Shown here: one piece after another, positions 63,842 to 64,000 of the stretch
How the letters are laid out: each line of letters begins with the position of its first letter
Numbering within the stretch: position 1 is the first letter of the stretch
From: Centropus unirufus
Lineage: Eukaryota; Chordata; Aves; Cuculiformes; Centropidae
Reading direction: 5' to 3'
Length of the DNA: 64,000 bases
NCBI GenBank assembly: GCA_013397695.1
Contig: VYZI01000351.1
Location: 251,057 to 315,056 of the forward strand
The notes under the pieces: generated by a model
The model's input: the letters and a program-made list of their open reading frames with translations, nothing else
Told to the model about the DNA's origin: nothing
The model's database searches: none
Program-made: the position numbers and the translations under genes

Positions 63842-64000
63842 ATCATAGAATCACAGAATGGTTTGGGCTGGAAGGTTCCTTAAAGATCATTCAGTTCCAA
63901 CCTCCCCTGCCATGGGCAGGGACACCTCCCACCAGACCAGGCTGCTCAAGGCCCCATCCAGCCTGGCCTTGAACAGCTCCAGGGAAATGGCATCCACAGC
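63842..64000 (-). mobile_element. CR1 LINE fragment, antisense, cut by the window end
   Basis: The plus strand begins 'atcatagaatcacagaatgg', then 'tttgggctggaaggttcc', 'ccctgccatgggcaggga', 'accaggctgctcaaggcccc' and 'cagcctggccttgaacagct'. It is well preserved, of the gtttgggctggaagg type, and continues beyond the window. Confidence 0.96.

Larger units (their letters stand above)
47936..64000 (+). other. FGD5: FGD5 intron 2, continuing beyond the window
   Basis: After the exon 2 donor there is no sequence I can recognise as the next FGD5 exon. That exon should start by completing a codon begun with AG and encode the linker leading to the DH domain. The intron is therefore at least 16 kb. 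It contains five antisense CR1 fragments, scattered short open frames without family features, a palindrome with a local duplication at 59,222-59,273, and an AT-rich, homeodomain-site-like patch at about 56,830-57,110. An AATAAA at 48,361 is a possible intronic polyadenylation signal. Confidence 0.7.

Noticed and set aside
1..64000. Endogenous retrovirus, CRISPR array, tRNA or rRNA genes, or a novel multi-gene system.
   Set aside because: No gag/pol/env-like frames, paired LTRs, regular spacer-repeat arrays, or tRNA A/B-box structures were recognised. The content is one large gene plus ordinary avian non-coding DNA.

Overview
The window is vertebrate nuclear DNA, almost certainly from a bird. 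It carries several 5'-truncated CR1 LINEs with the avian-type 3' terminus (ATTCTATG-type octamer repeats), a GC-rich CpG-island promoter, long introns and GT-AG splicing. Nothing bacterial is present: no operons, CRISPR arrays or insertion sequences.

Layout. Positions 1 to about 34,690 look like gene-free intergenic or upstream DNA. They hold one CR1 copy (10,858-11,411), simple repeats, AT-rich patches that may be conserved non-coding elements, and an inverted pair of a roughly 195-bp repeat (33,388-33,583 and 34,368-34,560). From about 34,690 to 36,810 lies a CpG island with a homopurine tract, a G-quadruplex motif, an (ATCCC)n array running into a 186-base assembly gap, and a 51-bp minisatellite. 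The first exon of the single protein-coding gene lies in this island, just after the gap. Intron 1 runs from 36,028 to 44,988. The very large second exon is 44,989-47,935. Everything after it is intron 2, which is rich in CR1 fragments and continues past the window.

The gene is FGD5, a FYVE, RhoGEF and PH domain protein of the FGD family, which activates CDC42 and is known mainly from endothelium. Only its N-terminal regulatory half is encoded here. That half contains two proline/lysine modules, a long acidic disordered region, a polybasic patch and a cluster of SH2-ligand-type tyrosines. The catalytic DH, PH, FYVE and second PH domains must lie on later exons outside the window.

The most interesting observation is that the large-exon frame stays open upstream of the methionine that matches the usual mammalian start. 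It can be spliced in frame to a tiny exon (ATG plus 10 nt) with a consensus donor. This adds 44 residues carrying a second PPxAPKPK module, and the extended N-terminus resembles that of the paralogue FGD6.
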